Assembly (NCBI GenBank): GCA_021371795.1
Contig: JAJFVK010000013.1
Location: 186,001-250,000, forward strand
Source of the DNA: Planctomycetaceae bacterium
GTDB taxonomy: Bacteria; Planctomycetota; Phycisphaerae; Sedimentisphaerales; UBA12454
Direction: 5' to 3'
DNA length: 64,000 nt
A model generated the notes under the pieces. That model was not told the origin of the DNA. It searched no databases and saw only the letters and a program-made list of their open reading frames with translations. Positions 52,142-61,617 of this stretch are shown here, piece by piece (position 1 is the first letter of the stretch; the number at the start of each line of letters is the position of its first letter). A program made the position numbers and the translations under genes.

Positions 52142-54013
52142 TTATTTCAACTGTTCACAGATTAACTCAAAGACGCTTTCAACAGATACATTTTTTATAT
52201 TATGTTCGGAATTTTTGCTTTCCACCTCATCACCTCGCACAGCACCGTCAACGGCCGCGACAGCATTCGGTCTGCCGTAAGGCCCGACTCTTTTTGGATT
52301 AGTAAACCCAAATATCAAAACCATCGGTACATTTAATGCCGCCGCTATATGAGCGGGTCCTGTGTCATTACTGATAACCGCTTTAGCCCCCGCCAGCAGC
52401 GCAACAAGCTGCGGAATATTAGTTTTGCCGGCGAGATTAACAACAGGCACACCCGCCGCTTTTTGAATTTTTTCAACGGTTTCGCTTTCAGATTTCACAC
52501 CGACCGCGACAATACCGCTTTGATATTTGCCGTTAATCTTTTCAGCAAGAGCGGCAAAATTTTCTACCGGCCATTTTTTCTCATCGACAGTCGCGCCGGG
52601 CACAATGACAGCGTAATTATCTTTATTGACGTTATTTTCAGACAGGATTTTCTGAATTTCCGTAATCGCCTTTGGTTGTGCCTTTAAGCCAAACTCAATT
52701 TTTCCTTTTAAAGGTGATACACTGCGGACAATTTCGAGAAAATAATCGACAAGATGCACTTTGGTTTGCTTAACTTTTTGCGTGTAGAAGATGCCTGTTA
52801 CTTCCTGCGTTTTAGCAAGTCCGATTCTCTTTTTGCAGCCGCTGAACCACGCGAAAATCGCGCTTCTGAATCTGCCCTGCAAATCGAAAACAACGTCGTA
52901 CTTTTCATCTCTCAAAATTTTAATCAGGCCGACAAATTCTTTAAACGCATCGAGATTGCACCACCATTTGCCGAGTTTTTTTCGGTTGAAGATAATAATT
53001 TTATGAACGCATTTATGATTTTCCAGAAGCGGAGCAAATTCCGGCCTGACAAACCAATGAATTTTGGCATTTGGAAAATTTTCCGCCAGTGCACACATTG
53101 CCGGCATCGCAAGAACGATATCGCCCAGTGCGCTTGGTTTAATTATCAGTATTTTCTTTATTTGCTCTGACATTTTTTTCTTAAATTTTCCGGCATCTTC
53201 GAGAACCGACAAAAATCTCATTTTAACAGTCACCTTTTCTATTTTGCGGAATAGCGTTTTCGACTGTTCGTGAGCGTATCCCATCGCATTACAATAAATT
53301 ACAAAGCCGCGATAAAAATCGGCAATATTTACGCTTTTGAAACGAATCAAGGTCTTGGACAGATTTGCCAGCGTTCTGATTTGCTTTTCTTCACATCCAA
53401 AAAAATTATATTTTATGCCGTCAAGGTCGATGAGTTTTGCATCATAGCCGTCATCGTCTTTGCTGATGATGAAATTGCCCGCTTTGGAATCTCTGTGCCA
53501 AAAACCCGCCTTGTGAAGTCTTGCAACAATCTCGGCAACCTGCCGGATAACAGCTTTTCTCGCCGCAAGTTTATTAAATATTTCAGAATTTTTCCCATAA
53601 GCGACGTCATAAAGACTCATACTGTTCGGGATGTATTCGGTAACGTAGATATTTTCTCTGTTGTTCCAGAACACCGCGACAGGTTCAGCCGTTTCTATTT
53701 CTTTTTCTTTGAGAACCAGAGCGAGTTTGAAATTCCGCAGAGCTCTGGGCCCCCTGAAAAAATCAACAAGTCTTTTGACTACTGAATGAACGGTAATTTT
53801 TTTTACAACAAAAGGAATTTTGCCGTTCGCGCCGTCGATTTGCTTTAAAACAATAAAACTGCTTTTGTCAGACTTAAAAATCTGACTTGGATTTTTCGTC
53901 AGTTCGACAGGGTCAAAAACAAGGTCAGACCACTTCCGCACGGTCAGGCCTTTCCAGCCGTTGGACGGATTGAGCTTTATTATTTTTCTGGAAATCGCAG
54001 AATTCATTAGCAC
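52142..54013 (-). CDS. Fusion: WaaP-like sugar kinase + GT9 heptosyltransferase
   Basis: 623 residues in a single frame. Residues 1-280 form a protein-kinase-like LPS kinase domain (WaaP/Kdo-kinase type): WHRDSKAGNFI (172-182) catalytic loop and LIDLDGIKY (194-202) metal site, with TEYIPN before. From about 286 a glycosyltransferase family 9 domain begins (ILIIKPSALGDIVLAMPAM) and carries IVPGATVDEKKWP and the NDTGPAHIAAAL donor motif. The two are usually separate proteins in LPS-core synthesis. No clear SD; an ATG at 54007 is also possible. Confidence 0.88.
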   Translation of the reverse strand: MLMNSAISRKIIKLNPSNGWKGLTVRKWSDLVFDPVELTKNPSQIFKSDKSSFIVLKQIDGANGKIPFVVKKITVHSVVKRLVDFFRGPRALRNFKLALVLKEKEIETAEPVAVFWNNRENIYVTEYIPNSMSLYDVAYGKNSEIFNKLAARKAVIRQVAEIVARLHKAGFWHRDSKAGNFIISKDDDGYDAKLIDLDGIKYNFFGCEEKQIRTLANLSKTLIRFKSVNIADFYRGFVIYCNAMGYAHEQSKTLFRKIEKVTVKMRFLSVLEDAGKFKKKMSEQIKKILIIKPSALGDIVLAMPAMCALAENFPNAKIHWFVRPEFAPLLENHKCVHKIIIFNRKKLGKWWCNLDAFKEFVGLIKILRDEKYDVVFDLQGRFRSAIFAWFSGCKKRIGLAKTQEVTGIFYTQKVKQTKVHLVDYFLEIVRSVSPLKGKIEFGLKAQPKAITEIQKILSENNVNKDNYAVIVPGATVDEKKWPVENFAALAEKINGKYQSGIVAVGVKSESETVEKIQKAAGVPVVNLAGKTNIPQLVALLAGAKAVISNDTGPAHIAAALNVPMVLIFGFTNPKRVGPYGRPNAVAAVDGAVRGDEVESKNSEHNIKNVSVESVFELICEQLK

Positions 54014-54092
54014 AGCATTTTAATCGAAAATGGTAATTTATCAAATGGCTTTTTGAGTGTATTTTTTTCGATTAAAATGTTACAATTCCGGT

Positions 54093-54551
54093 ATGAACAC
54101 AAAAGGCACATACATTTACGAATGGCCGAGGCCGATGGTTACGGTTGACGCTATTGTTTTCAACACCGCAGGCAGCAAGCCAAGACTTTTAATGATAAAA
54201 CGCGGCAATGAGCCATATAAAGGCAAATGGGCGTTCCCCGGCGGATTCGTCGATATGGACGAGGAACTCGAAATCGCGGTCGTGCGGGAGCTTCAGGAGG
54301 AAACCGGCTTAACCGGCGTTAAACTCGAACAATTCCATACCTTCGGCAAACCCGGCCGAGACCCTCGCGGCAGAAATATCACCATCGCATTTATCGGCAC
54401 AACAAAACAGGAGCAAATCAAAGGCGGAGACGATGCCGCAGAAGCTAAATGGTTCGAGATTGATGCCCTGCCGGAAAATTTAGCGTTCGACCATAAAGAC
54501 GTAGCGACGTTGGCTACAAAGCATTTTAAAGAAAATATTAACCACGAATAA
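54093..54551 (+). CDS. Nudix hydrolase
   Basis: 152 residues from ATG 54093 (GTG at 54057 would add 12). Nudix box GGFVDMDEELEIAVVRELQEETGL, abbreviated here as G-x5-E-x7-R-E-x2-E-E-x-G. The layout (TVDAIVF start, then RGNEPYKGKWAFPGG) resembles ADP-ribose or NADH pyrophosphatases. Divergent from the fusion gene; followed by a large inverted repeat. Confidence 0.9.
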   Translation: MNTKGTYIYEWPRPMVTVDAIVFNTAGSKPRLLMIKRGNEPYKGKWAFPGGFVDMDEELEIAVVRELQEETGLTGVKLEQFHTFGKPGRDPRGRNITIAFIGTTKQEQIKGGDDAAEAKWFEIDALPENLAFDHKDVATLATKHFKENINHE

Positions 54552-54603
54552 ACACGAATCTACACGAAATATTTTTTTAGTGTTTATTCGTGTCCATTCG
54601 TGG
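54542..54603. repeat. Large inverted repeat between convergent genes
   Basis: Arms CCACGAAT-AA-ACACGAAT-CT-ACAC and GTGT-TT-ATTCGTGT-CC-ATTCGTGG around a T-rich loop. A dispersed-repeat type element that probably acts as a bidirectional terminator for the Nudix gene and alr. Confidence 0.7.
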
Positions 54604-54613
54604 TTCCAATTGT

Positions 54614-55762
54614 TTAGTGTATTATCCTCATCGCCCGCGAAGGCAGCGAAGTCAAAATTTCATGGCAAATTGTATCTGCCAGTTCCGCTAATCTGTAAAC
54701 ACTGCACATGCTTTCCGGGTCATTATCAATCACAGTTACATATTGGCCGACTTTCGCCTCCGGCAAATCGGTAACATCGATGACAGTCTTGTCCATACTT
54801 ACTCTGCCCAGCACCTGCGTGAATTTATCGCCGACTTTTACAAACGCGTTATTCGAATACACACGCCAGTAATTATCCGCGTAACCAATCGGCACAATCG
54901 CGCCGACAGTATCGCGCCAGGCAGTGAAAGTTCGTCCGTAACCGATTGGCTGGCCTGCCTTATAATGATTTAACTGAACAATCGGCACTTCGAATTTCAT
55001 CGTCGGCTCAAGTTTAACCTTCAGCAAATCAGGATGCTCTGCCCAACCATAAAGAGCAATGCCGCAGCGAACCATATCGAAATGAGCCTTTGGCATATTT
55101 AGCGTTGCCGCACTGCTTGCCGCGTGAATTATCACATCTTTGCAGGCCAGAAGCGACTGGCTCGACAAAAATTTCCGCATATTTTCATACTGATGTTCTG
55201 CGTAATCAAGATTCTTCTCGGCCGCGGTTGAAAAATGCGTATAAACGCCGGCAAGTTTCACATTGGATGCGGAGCGGATTTTTTGAATCAGTCCAGCCGC
55301 ACGTTCGGCCTCGATGCCGCAGCGCCCCATACCCGTTTCGACTTTTATATGAACGTTCAGAATATCTTTTGTATCTTTCAGACAATTCTGAACATAATCC
55401 AGCGAGTCGAAACTGACAATCGCGCAGTGAATTCCTTTTTCCGCGCAAAACTGAATAGCATCCGGCTGATAGGCGATATGAACAGGCTCAAGAACAAGAA
55501 TTTTCGTTTCGCCGACAATATCAGCGATGTATGCCGCTTCGTAAATGTTCGCGACAGCAAAAAAATCGACCTGTCCCTGTTTAAGAATTTTGACGATGTG
55601 CCTTATGCCATGGCCGTAACCGTTAGCCTTGACAACCGCGCATATCTTCGTTGCTGGTTTGCACAAACTTCGCACGGCATTGAGATTATTCAAAAACGCC
55701 TGCGAGTAAATATGAACCTTCTGGTCTTCCCGCGTGTACTGACTATTAATTTGTAATTCCAT
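54614..55762 (-). CDS. alr: Alanine racemase
   Basis: 382 residues. PLP lysine in VVKANGYGHG, the C-terminal catalytic Tyr region (GYADNYWRVYSN) and RVSMDKTVIDVTD. Makes D-alanine for peptidoglycan. It lies 47 bases after the GT2 gene on the same strand. Confidence 0.94.
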   Translation of the reverse strand: MELQINSQYTREDQKVHIYSQAFLNNLNAVRSLCKPATKICAVVKANGYGHGIRHIVKILKQGQVDFFAVANIYEAAYIADIVGETKILVLEPVHIAYQPDAIQFCAEKGIHCAIVSFDSLDYVQNCLKDTKDILNVHIKVETGMGRCGIEAERAAGLIQKIRSASNVKLAGVYTHFSTAAEKNLDYAEHQYENMRKFLSSQSLLACKDVIIHAASSAATLNMPKAHFDMVRCGIALYGWAEHPDLLKVKLEPTMKFEVPIVQLNHYKAGQPIGYGRTFTAWRDTVGAIVPIGYADNYWRVYSNNAFVKVGDKFTQVLGRVSMDKTVIDVTDLPEAKVGQYVTVIDNDPESMCSVYRLAELADTICHEILTSLPSRAMRIIH

Positions 55763-55809
55763 TTACTATCAAAACTACGTCGCCGTATCCGGCGTCGGCT
55801 AAACAACTG

Positions 55810-56520
55810 TTATTTATCGTTTTTAATTTGTTTGTAAAGAGCGAAAAGCTCTTTGAACGCCCGCAAAATCACTTTAAGATTCGCGCCTGTCTGTGTGCCT
55901 GCCGTTCTCGGATAATGATGAACGCCAAGCTGATAAACTTTATAACCTTTATTGTTAAATCTTGCAAATATTTCTGTATTAATCAAAGCGCCTGTGCTTT
56001 TCAATGTTATTTCATCAAAAATTTTGCGTTTGTAAAGTTTAAAAGCACAATCCATATCTTTTATTTTCATACCGAACAAAATATTGACCATCGTCGTCCA
56101 GCAAAATGCGTTAAGTTTTCGCATAATATTATCCTGCCTGTTGATACGAAAACCCGTTACGATGTCATATTCGCCGGTATATTTGAATAAAAGCGGAAGC
56201 TCTTTAATATCGAACTGGCCGTCGCCGTCGGTGTAGAAAACATACTCTTTTGTCGCCGCTTTAAAACCGCTCTGCAGCGCAGCGCCGTAGCCTTTGTTCG
56301 GAGAATGATGAACAACTTTAATATGATTATTTTCTGCGGCAAGCCTATCTGCGATTTTGCCGGTATCGTCCTTACTGCCATCATCAACCAGAATTACTTC
56401 ATAATCAATACCCAAAGATTCGAGTAATTCGATTGCAGATTTGGCAACCCTCTCGATATTATCCTGCTCGTTGTAACAGGGGAAAAAAACTGACAGCGAT
56501 TTAACTTGCCCGTTATCCAT
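55810..56520 (-). CDS. GT2 glycosyltransferase, dolichol-phosphate mannosyltransferase-like
   Basis: 236 residues. GT-A fold family 2: SVFFPCYNEQDNIERV, ILVDDGSKDDTG, TDGDGQFDIKEL and the DMDCAFKLYKRK segment. No C-terminal membrane helices, so a soluble or peripheral DPM1/polyprenyl-phosphate sugar transferase. The donor lipid-linked sugar may feed the very large membrane protein upstream (56553), which has a GT-C-like layout. Confidence 0.88.
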   Translation of the reverse strand: MDNGQVKSLSVFFPCYNEQDNIERVAKSAIELLESLGIDYEVILVDDGSKDDTGKIADRLAAENNHIKVVHHSPNKGYGAALQSGFKAATKEYVFYTDGDGQFDIKELPLLFKYTGEYDIVTGFRINRQDNIMRKLNAFCWTTMVNILFGMKIKDMDCAFKLYKRKIFDEITLKSTGALINTEIFARFNNKGYKVYQLGVHHYPRTAGTQTGANLKVILRAFKELFALYKQIKNDK

Positions 56521-56552
56521 AAATTTTCAATCTTCAATTTTAAATTTTGACG

Positions 56553-59306
56553 TTACCACCGCGAAGTTTTGCTTATGGTTTCCAATTCGGTACCAAATTG
56601 CGGATATATTTCACTATCGTACTTTTGTTTAAATACCGGCTCCGTACCCGCCAGATAGTTGCCGATTATGATCGTAGCCATAAGCCTGTCGCGATAGCCG
56701 TCTTTTTTCATATAGTCGTCTTTATTCTTAAGATAATCGTCGAAATAATCGTGAAACACCTTGGACAATTTCGCGTTAAGCGTCGGATTGTTGTGTCCTG
56801 TACGAATCAGTTCGATAGCGGCTGTATTTGAAGGCTTAATCGACAATGCTTTTTCAAGAAGACCAAACGCCACATTGGAATCGCCGTCCTGCAATCTGAC
56901 GATATTATAACCTGTTGTAAGCAGTTTTGAAAACTCGTCAGGAAACTTTGTCGTTCCTCTGAAAATTCCGGTATAAAGTTCCCGTCCCTGTTCGGATTGC
57001 ACATTGACGAATATTTCCTGTTCATCATCCATATAGGCCGGCCGCCAGTTTGGATTTGTCTCAAGCCCCTTGGTTAAAACGGAATCAAACTGCGCAGCGG
57101 GCATAATTGTAACCCATACATTTTCTTTGATAAACTGCTCATCAAGCCACTGGCCGACTTTTTGATAATCGGAATTAGTCAGCGATCTGCCTGCCCTTTC
57201 AGCCGCTCGCACAGGGTCGCCGCCGCTCATAATATACATCCATCGCTGATATGCGTCGGTGTTGTACGCGGCCTGCGCCCTGCCGTCCATAAACAACTGC
57301 AAAGGCGTCTTGCCTGTGTTCGGGTCGGGGAATTGTCCGTAAGCCAGAAAACCACCTTCCGTCCAGTAATTGAATACCTCGCCGCGCATATTATTGTCGC
57401 GGACAAACTGGCAGGCCTTGAAAGGCTTTGCATACGATGCGCTCATTCGCATAAACACACTCGTCAGATAACCGCTGTCCGGCCAGGGTTTGAGATAAAT
57501 AGCGTTATACCAATATCCCCACCAGCAGGTCAAAAATATAACAACCGCCAGAATCGCCGCGGCAAACGCTCTCTGTAATTCACGTGGAAACGGACTCATT
57601 ACCGATTTGCCGGTTCCTCTTAAATTAACCGTCGCGACAATCATTCGGATGCTCGAATCAATAAACATCGCAAGAATCGGACAGGCCGCAATCGCAGCGA
57701 CCGGAATAAATCTTCGTGAGCCGATTGCCATATATATTGTCATCGCAGCGATGGTCAAAAGCGGCAAATCAATCTTCGGCCATTCGTATTGCTCCTGACC
57801 CAGGTTTTCCTGCGGTTCCGTTTGAGCTTTGACTTTTCGCGCAACAACTTTCGGCTTGAGTAAAAGCGTGAAGACCCACACTGCCAGCAGCACCCACGCA
57901 ATGATATACATAATTAAAAACGGTATTTCATCGCCGACCGGATTATCCCATTCAAAAGCCGGGTGCCATTCGTTTACCGTCTTCCACATCTTGGCGTGTT
58001 CGCTTAAAGTTACCTCGAAGGTATGCGTGATATTCGTAAGATGGAACGGATTGAAAATTATCATAGCAACCAGCGCAACGCCCGCCGCCGCAACCGTATG
58101 CCACCACGCTTTAGCGCTTATGGTATGCAGTCTTTGCCTGAAAGCGCCGAGCAGCAGCGCAACAATCACAAATCCGATAAACGCAACGAAAAAGGACAAT
58201 CTGCTGTCGCCGACATAATCCTTGAACAGCGCATTATAATCCATCAGCGAATTAATGCCTGTCGGGAAAAATCTGCCGACAACTGAAATAAATACAATCA
58301 CTGAAACAATTATCTGATAGAGAGCTATAATCGCAGGTTTGATATTTTTCAGGAACAACATTCCAATGTTAACGATCGCAAAAATCAGGATAAACCAGAA
58401 TAACGCATCCTTTGCAATCGCCGGCGGAAGAGCCTTTACATCCAGTCCGTTTTGAAGAGCCTCATGGCTGTAAAATTTCACGGACATCGCGAAAAAAAAC
58501 AGCCAGCCGAAACTGAAATACAACGCCATCGACAATTTCTTCGGCAGCAGATTCAGCAGATGCAAACCGATGAATGGCACAAGTACGATAAAGACGTAAA
58601 TATATCCGCCGTGCAGATTGCACCACAAAACCGTAACAGGCACAATCAGCCAGATGTACAAATAATTTTTATAAACCGCCAGAACAAAAATAAACAACAG
58701 CATCGCCGTGAGCATATTTGAAAAACCCGCGGGCCTGATATCGAAAAATGTCCTGCCGATAAACAGTGCAAAACACGCGAAAATCGCAGAAAGAGCCATA
58801 TTCGCACCCAGCGTTCTGCCCGTGTAATAGACAATGATAATCGTAGCGATATACAGCGCATACTTCCAGTAAACCAGACTGTCGTAAGTAATCTTCTGCT
58901 CGACGATTGGCTTATCGAATGTTTCAGCGTCGTGAATTGGCGAACTCTGTGTCAGCCAGTAGAAGAAAACGTGCGTAAGCCAGTTCTGGTCAACCCAGCC
59001 GGTCGGATGCCATTTTTTAACGGTTTCCAAACCGACAGTCTTCGTAATTTTCTGCGCCCAGCTCGGCCATTTTTCAATATCTGCCGCAGTCGGTCCGGCT
59101 TTGTGAGAGTTTGCGCTGAAAGGTTCGACGGTATCGACTCCGTGATTTAAGAAGTGTCTGCCGCAGGCCATCGCAACCCACGTATCGCCCGCACCAACCA
59201 TGTGCGTTGCAGAATGAAGAGCGAACAGAATCATCGCCCACCAGAAAATCAGCATAATCCAGCCGCTCATCGGCTGCCGTTGGGAAATCTTTTCTAAATC
59301 AGTCAT
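56553..59306 (-). CDS. Very large multi-span membrane protein (possible GT-C-type transferase)
   Basis: 917 residues, about 14 membrane helices in residues 15-620, then a roughly 300-residue soluble tail with helical repeat character (KALSIKPSNTAAIELI). An acidic motif GAGDTWVAMACGR sits in the first loop and WCNLHGGY in a later one, a layout seen in GT-C glycosyltransferases and related planctomycete proteins, but the signature is not conclusive. It lies between an anti-sigma-like gene and a GT2 gene, so it may be a membrane sugar transferase. I do not recognise a named family. Confidence 0.7.
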   Translation of the reverse strand: MTDLEKISQRQPMSGWIMLIFWWAMILFALHSATHMVGAGDTWVAMACGRHFLNHGVDTVEPFSANSHKAGPTAADIEKWPSWAQKITKTVGLETVKKWHPTGWVDQNWLTHVFFYWLTQSSPIHDAETFDKPIVEQKITYDSLVYWKYALYIATIIIVYYTGRTLGANMALSAIFACFALFIGRTFFDIRPAGFSNMLTAMLLFIFVLAVYKNYLYIWLIVPVTVLWCNLHGGYIYVFIVLVPFIGLHLLNLLPKKLSMALYFSFGWLFFFAMSVKFYSHEALQNGLDVKALPPAIAKDALFWFILIFAIVNIGMLFLKNIKPAIIALYQIIVSVIVFISVVGRFFPTGINSLMDYNALFKDYVGDSRLSFFVAFIGFVIVALLLGAFRQRLHTISAKAWWHTVAAAGVALVAMIIFNPFHLTNITHTFEVTLSEHAKMWKTVNEWHPAFEWDNPVGDEIPFLIMYIIAWVLLAVWVFTLLLKPKVVARKVKAQTEPQENLGQEQYEWPKIDLPLLTIAAMTIYMAIGSRRFIPVAAIAACPILAMFIDSSIRMIVATVNLRGTGKSVMSPFPRELQRAFAAAILAVVIFLTCWWGYWYNAIYLKPWPDSGYLTSVFMRMSASYAKPFKACQFVRDNNMRGEVFNYWTEGGFLAYGQFPDPNTGKTPLQLFMDGRAQAAYNTDAYQRWMYIMSGGDPVRAAERAGRSLTNSDYQKVGQWLDEQFIKENVWVTIMPAAQFDSVLTKGLETNPNWRPAYMDDEQEIFVNVQSEQGRELYTGIFRGTTKFPDEFSKLLTTGYNIVRLQDGDSNVAFGLLEKALSIKPSNTAAIELIRTGHNNPTLNAKLSKVFHDYFDDYLKNKDDYMKKDGYRDRLMATIIIGNYLAGTEPVFKQKYDSEIYPQFGTELETISKTSRW

Positions 59307-59318
59307 TATTTTCTTTCA

Positions 59319-59666
59319 TTAATTTTTACAGTTCGGTTCATTGTATAAAATTTGCGGAAGTTCAAATCTATCGGCAACACCGTTTTTATCAACCATAGAG
59401 AAACTGCACGGCATCGCTATTGGGTCGGCAACTATTCGGTTCGCATTTGATTGAAACAGAAAAACACCGAGCACAAAGACTGCCGCCGCCGCCGAACTCA
59501 AGCCCCAGCCCCAAAAATCGAGCTTGTGGTAATGAGAAAAATTATGGGCAGTTGTTTGCGGGATTTGAGCTATAAGTTTGCCCTTAAGTGCAGACGGCAC
59601 TTCAATATTGGAAAGAGAACGCAACTTTAACTCTATCGAAGATATTTCTTTTTTCCACATATTCAT
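59319..59666 (-). CDS. Single-span anti-sigma-factor-like protein
   Basis: 115 residues: a cytoplasmic N-terminal part, one membrane helix (about 55-73) and a short periplasmic tail with two cysteines. Its ATG overlaps the stop of the ECF sigma gene (ATGA), the usual layout of sigma/anti-sigma pairs. No zinc-binding HxxxCxxC motif is present. Role inferred from position. Confidence 0.7.
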   Translation of the reverse strand: MNMWKKEISSIELKLRSLSNIEVPSALKGKLIAQIPQTTAHNFSHYHKLDFWGWGLSSAAAAVFVLGVFLFQSNANRIVADPIAMPCSFSMVDKNGVADRFELPQILYNEPNCKN

Positions 59667-60169
59667 TTTGCCAGCAATTCTTTAAGCTTTTTCATCGTTT
59701 GATTAATCTGCCATTTTACCGTACCGACAGGCCTATCGAGAATTTCCGCAATTTCGCAAAAAGTAAGGCCTTCAATATAATGCAGCACAATATTTGTATA
59801 ATCCGGCATATCCAATTTACGCATAGCATCGTATAAACATCGCGATTCTTCATCAGCCAAAACTTTGCTCAAAGGATTGATATCACAGGAATTTTTATCC
59901 CTGTATTCTTCATATCTTTCCAATAAAGAAATCTGCCTTTTCGATTTTCGGGCAGAATCAATAAACTTGTTATATGCGATTTTATACAACCATGTTTTAA
60001 CAGAGCTTTTTGCCTTAAAGGTATCCGCATTTGACCAGGCTGACAAAAAAATGTCTTGAGTCAAATCCTCAGTCTGGGCCGTATTACCGGTCAGATATAA
60101 TACAAACCGATAAATTTCCTTATAATTTTGACAAACAACATTTTTACATTCTTCAGTCGTTATCGCCAT
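59663..60169 (-). CDS. ECF-type RNA polymerase sigma factor
   Basis: 168 residues from ATG 60169 (a TTG at 60196 adds nine). Sigma-2 region with YRFVLYLTGNTAQTEDLTQDIFLSAW and sigma-4 region with TNIVLHYIEGLTFCEIAEILDRPVGTVKWQINQ. Transcribes a regulon controlled by its neighbour, the putative anti-sigma factor. The downstream membrane protein and glycosyltransferases may be part of that regulon. Confidence 0.9.
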   Translation of the reverse strand: MAITTEECKNVVCQNYKEIYRFVLYLTGNTAQTEDLTQDIFLSAWSNADTFKAKSSVKTWLYKIAYNKFIDSARKSKRQISLLERYEEYRDKNSCDINPLSKVLADEESRCLYDAMRKLDMPDYTNIVLHYIEGLTFCEIAEILDRPVGTVKWQINQTMKKLKELLAK

Positions 60170-60269
60170 ATTTTGGAGGCCGAGAAGTTCCTTCAAAAAC
60201 CGTTAAATTCCCAAAAACTATCTAATAGACGACCGTCAACTTATAAAGGTTGGCAAAAAAATAAAAAAA

Positions 60270-61457
60270 TTATCCCTTGAGCCATTTTTCTAATCTGTCG
60301 AGCCCTTTGGTAATCTGTTCCATAGAAGTCGCGAAGCTCAAGCGGATATTATTATCGCAGCCGAACGGCCCGCCCGGCACAAGCGCAACGCTTGCCTGAT
60401 CGAGAAACGCCGATGCGAAATCCATACTGTTATTAATCTTCACCCCGCCGATTGTTCTGCCGAAATGAGCCGAGACATCCGGGAAACAATAAAATGCGCC
60501 TGTCGGCTTCGGACATTTAACGCCCTGTAATGCGTTTAACCGCTGCGACATATATTTGGCGCGTTTCTCAAACTCAACTCTCATTTTTTCAACTTCGTTA
60601 TTCGGGTCACTGAACGCAACCAATGCACCTGACTGAACGAAACTTACAGGGTTCTGCGTCATATGACCCTGCAATCTGTCCATAGCTTTAATCACATCGA
60701 TTGGGCCTGCGACATAACCGAGTCGCCAGCCGGTCATCGCATAAGCCTTGCTGAAGCCGTTTATAGTAATTGTACGTTTGAAAGCGTCTTCGCTCACAGC
60801 GGCAAAACTTATAAATTTTGTCGTGCCGTAAATCAGATGTTCGTAAATTTCATCGCTCAAGACCATAATATCCGTGCCTTCAAGCACTTTGGCTATAGCT
60901 TTCAATTCATCCGGAGTATAAGTGAAGCCGCCCGGATTGTTCGGGCTGTTTAAAAGGAACATCGCCGTCTTTGGCGTAATTGCTTTTTTCAATTGTTCAG
61001 GAGTAATTTTGTAATCGTTTTTGAGTTCCGTCTGCACGACTTTCATTACAGCACCGGCCAGTTTAATCGTTTCCGGATAAGTTACCCAGTAAGGAGCGGG
61101 AACGATAACTTCATCACCTTCGTCGAGAACAGCCTGCATACTTTCATACACAGAATGTTTCGCGCCGAGATTAACAATGATTTGTTCCGGTTTATAATTA
61201 AGATTATTTTCCTTCTGAAGTTTTTCAGCGATAGCTTTGCGAAGTTCAGGAATCCCGGGCGTCGGCGTGTACTTGGTCTTGCCTGCCTTGAGTGCAGCGA
61301 TTGCCGCATCCTTTATATATTGAGGCGTATCGAAATCCGGCTCACCTACGCCGAAACCGACAACATCAACGCCTTTGGCTTTAAGTTCTTTAGCTTTGGT
61401 GTCAACCGCCATAGTCGCTGACGGAGGTACAGCCTGTGCCCTTTTACTGACTTTCAT
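60270..61457 (-). CDS. aspC: Aspartate aminotransferase (class I/II PLP aminotransferase)
   Basis: 395 residues. Class I aminotransferase: VNLGAKHSVYES, NSPNNPGGF, and the PLP lysine in NGFSKAYAMTGWRLGY. Transfers amino groups between aspartate and 2-oxoglutarate; type I bacterial AspC of this length. SD AAAGGA. Monocistronic by position, divergent from the MgtC-like gene. Confidence 0.93.
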   Translation of the reverse strand: MKVSKRAQAVPPSATMAVDTKAKELKAKGVDVVGFGVGEPDFDTPQYIKDAAIAALKAGKTKYTPTPGIPELRKAIAEKLQKENNLNYKPEQIIVNLGAKHSVYESMQAVLDEGDEVIVPAPYWVTYPETIKLAGAVMKVVQTELKNDYKITPEQLKKAITPKTAMFLLNSPNNPGGFTYTPDELKAIAKVLEGTDIMVLSDEIYEHLIYGTTKFISFAAVSEDAFKRTITINGFSKAYAMTGWRLGYVAGPIDVIKAMDRLQGHMTQNPVSFVQSGALVAFSDPNNEVEKMRVEFEKRAKYMSQRLNALQGVKCPKPTGAFYCFPDVSAHFGRTIGGVKINNSMDFASAFLDQASVALVPGGPFGCDNNIRLSFATSMEQITKGLDRLEKWLKG

Positions 61458-61617
61458 CTGATCCTTTCTGAATAGTAAATACAGTTTGGCATTTAAACCC
61501 TTTTCAGGCCAATATTAAAGCACATATTAATCGACAGGTCAATACTTAAAACCGGTATATAAGTACTTGCTTAATAACACTTTTTGAGTAAAATGCGGAT
61601 GCTTTTAAGGATATAAT

